This document shows positions 63,298 through 64,000 of a stretch of 64,000 bases of DNA, in pieces. Source of the DNA: Campylobacter gracilis (GTDB taxonomy: Bacteria > Campylobacterota > Campylobacteria > Campylobacterales > Campylobacteraceae); assembly GCF_001190745.1 (NCBI RefSeq), contig NZ_CP012196.1, positions 682,001 through 746,000 on the forward strand, written 5' to 3'. The position numbers and the translations under genes are program-made. Under the pieces are notes generated by a model that worked only from the letters and a program-made list of their open reading frames with translations, had not been told where the DNA came from and did no database searches. Position 1 is the stretch's first letter; each line of letters begins with the position of its first letter.

Positions 63298-63771
63298 ATG
63301 AAAAATTTAAAAGCTTTTACGATGATAGAGCTTGTTTTCGTCATCGTCGTTTTAGGTATTTTGGCGGGCATCGCAGTGCCTAGATTAGCCGCTACGCGTG
63401 ATGATGCTACGATCGCTAAGATGCGCGGGGATATCGCTGCTATTAGAAGCGGACTTTCGCTAGTTAGAAGCGAGAATATGATGAGGGGCGTGACTACGTG
63501 GCCCGCTTTGGAGGGTTCGGACAATGCCACTCTTTTTGAAGGCGTTTTGCAGCAACCTATCTATCCTATGAGAGATGGCGGTAGGAACGGCTGGACTTTG
63601 GTTACGAACGGCAATGCCAATGCAACATCTACATATATCGCTAGAGTGGCAGGAAAAAGAACTACTTTTGATTACTATCCGACATCGGCTTTGGCTACGG
63701 CAGCGGGTAGAAACGTAGGTTCATTTGACTGCGATCACAAAGACGAGCTTTGTCAATCCTTAGCTCAATAG
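63298..63771 (+). CDS. Type II secretion-like pseudopilin
   Basis: A 157-residue protein with a class III signal sequence: KA then FTMIELVFVIVVLGIL (cleavage expected before Phe7, Glu at mature position 5), a continuous N-terminal helix and a soluble domain with two Cys near the end (FDCDHKDELC) that may form a disulfide. Campylobacters use such pseudopilins for DNA uptake and type II-like secretion (Cts system). The strong promoter and separate position suggest independent expression. Confidence 0.9.
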   Translation: MKNLKAFTMIELVFVIVVLGILAGIAVPRLAATRDDATIAKMRGDIAAIRSGLSLVRSENMMRGVTTWPALEGSDNATLFEGVLQQPIYPMRDGGRNGWTLVTNGNANATSTYIARVAGKRTTFDYYPTSALATAAGRNVGSFDCDHKDELCQSLAQ

Positions 63772-63775
63772 CTAA

Positions 63776-64000
63776 ATGCTCTATTATGAAGTTGCGGTTT
63801 TGGGCGCCAGCCTAAAGCCGCTTACTTATAGTTCAAATTTTAAAATCCTATCCTATCAAATCGTATTCGTTCCCGTAAAATCGAGCGTTAAATCCGCCGT
63901 GATCCTGCGCGAGGTTGCAAAGCCTGCCTTTAAAACTAAAGCAATCGCCGAAATCTCGCAGCTTAAATTTACTCCGTTTCAGATCGCACTTGCAAATTTT
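63776..64000 (+). CDS. priA: Primosomal protein N' (PriA helicase), 3' end outside window
   Basis: The first 75 codons, starting at the ATG four bases after the pseudopilin stop and open to the end of the window. MLYYEVAVLGASLKPLTYSS, VPVKSSVKSAVIL and the KFTPFQIALA stretch resemble the N-terminal DNA-binding domain of epsilonproteobacterial PriA, which restarts replication at stalled forks. Only this domain is visible, so the name is probable rather than certain. Confidence 0.75.
   Translation, partial: MLYYEVAVLGASLKPLTYSSNFKILSYQIVFVPVKSSVKSAVILREVAKPAFKTKAIAEISQLKFTPFQIALANF

Overview
The window reads as chromosome from a Campylobacter of the higher-GC oral type (C. gracilis / rectus / showae-like). 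This rests on gene order and protein style recognised from memory, not on a search. secD-secF-small membrane gene-leuS-lipoprotein-folC-M23-mfd, and mobB-fbp-small Cys-rich gene with slt-yggT-gltX, are layouts I know from C. jejuni. The words AAATTT/AAAATTTT are very frequent, and many starts are TTG or GTG.

Layout. (1) 1-13037, plus strand: housekeeping genes for protein export (secDF), leucyl-tRNA synthesis, envelope assembly (LptE-like lipoprotein, M23 peptidase), folate (folC) and DNA repair (mfd, an AAA+ ATPase, a MagIII-like glycosylase). (2) 13040-41218: one long plus-strand surface-polysaccharide locus of 22 tightly packed or overlapping genes. It holds three large GT-C-type membrane proteins, wecB-wecC (UDP-ManNAcA supply), a two-domain oxidoreductase, a PaaK-like ligase, two PLP aminotransferases, an HAD phosphatase, a Wzx flippase, a FemAB-like transferase, a methyltransferase, a deacetylase, a heparinase-type lyase, four glycosyltransferases, manC and a WbaP-type initiating sugar transferase. 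Base composition changes several times along it (very AT-rich at about 13-19.4 kb and 24-30 kb, native-looking at 37.4-41.2 kb), so it is a mosaic. (3) 41219-43902: a decayed module with a frameshifted FrpC/RTX-like remnant, an AT-rich membrane protein and a short RTX protein, next to tRNA-Lys(CUU). (4) 44.3-54.1 kb: SYLF protein, second M23 peptidase, a large protein with a low-complexity middle, ogt, dapE, a LysE-type exporter, fbp and mobB, separated by two gene-poor gaps of about 1 kb. (5) 54.2-64 kb: lipoprotein, unknown protein, slt-yggT-gltX (minus), mscL, a Crp/Fnr regulator, a phosphoesterase, psd, a pseudopilin and the start of priA.

The most unusual signal is a family of degenerate short-period repeats. 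It forms a 36-bp (12-residue) in-frame repeat inside folC, a 24-bp repeat and a long low-complexity middle in the gene at 46078, an insert of about 90 residues in psd and a tail in the gene at 54751. Related words fill the non-coding gaps at 41.2, 48.7 and 51.6 kb. In folC and the 46078 gene the same core appears in opposite orientations. It resembles in concept the in-frame palindromic elements of Rickettsia, but I know of no description in Campylobacter.

No computation was run. Residue positions are counted by hand and approximate, and functions rest on motifs I can read.
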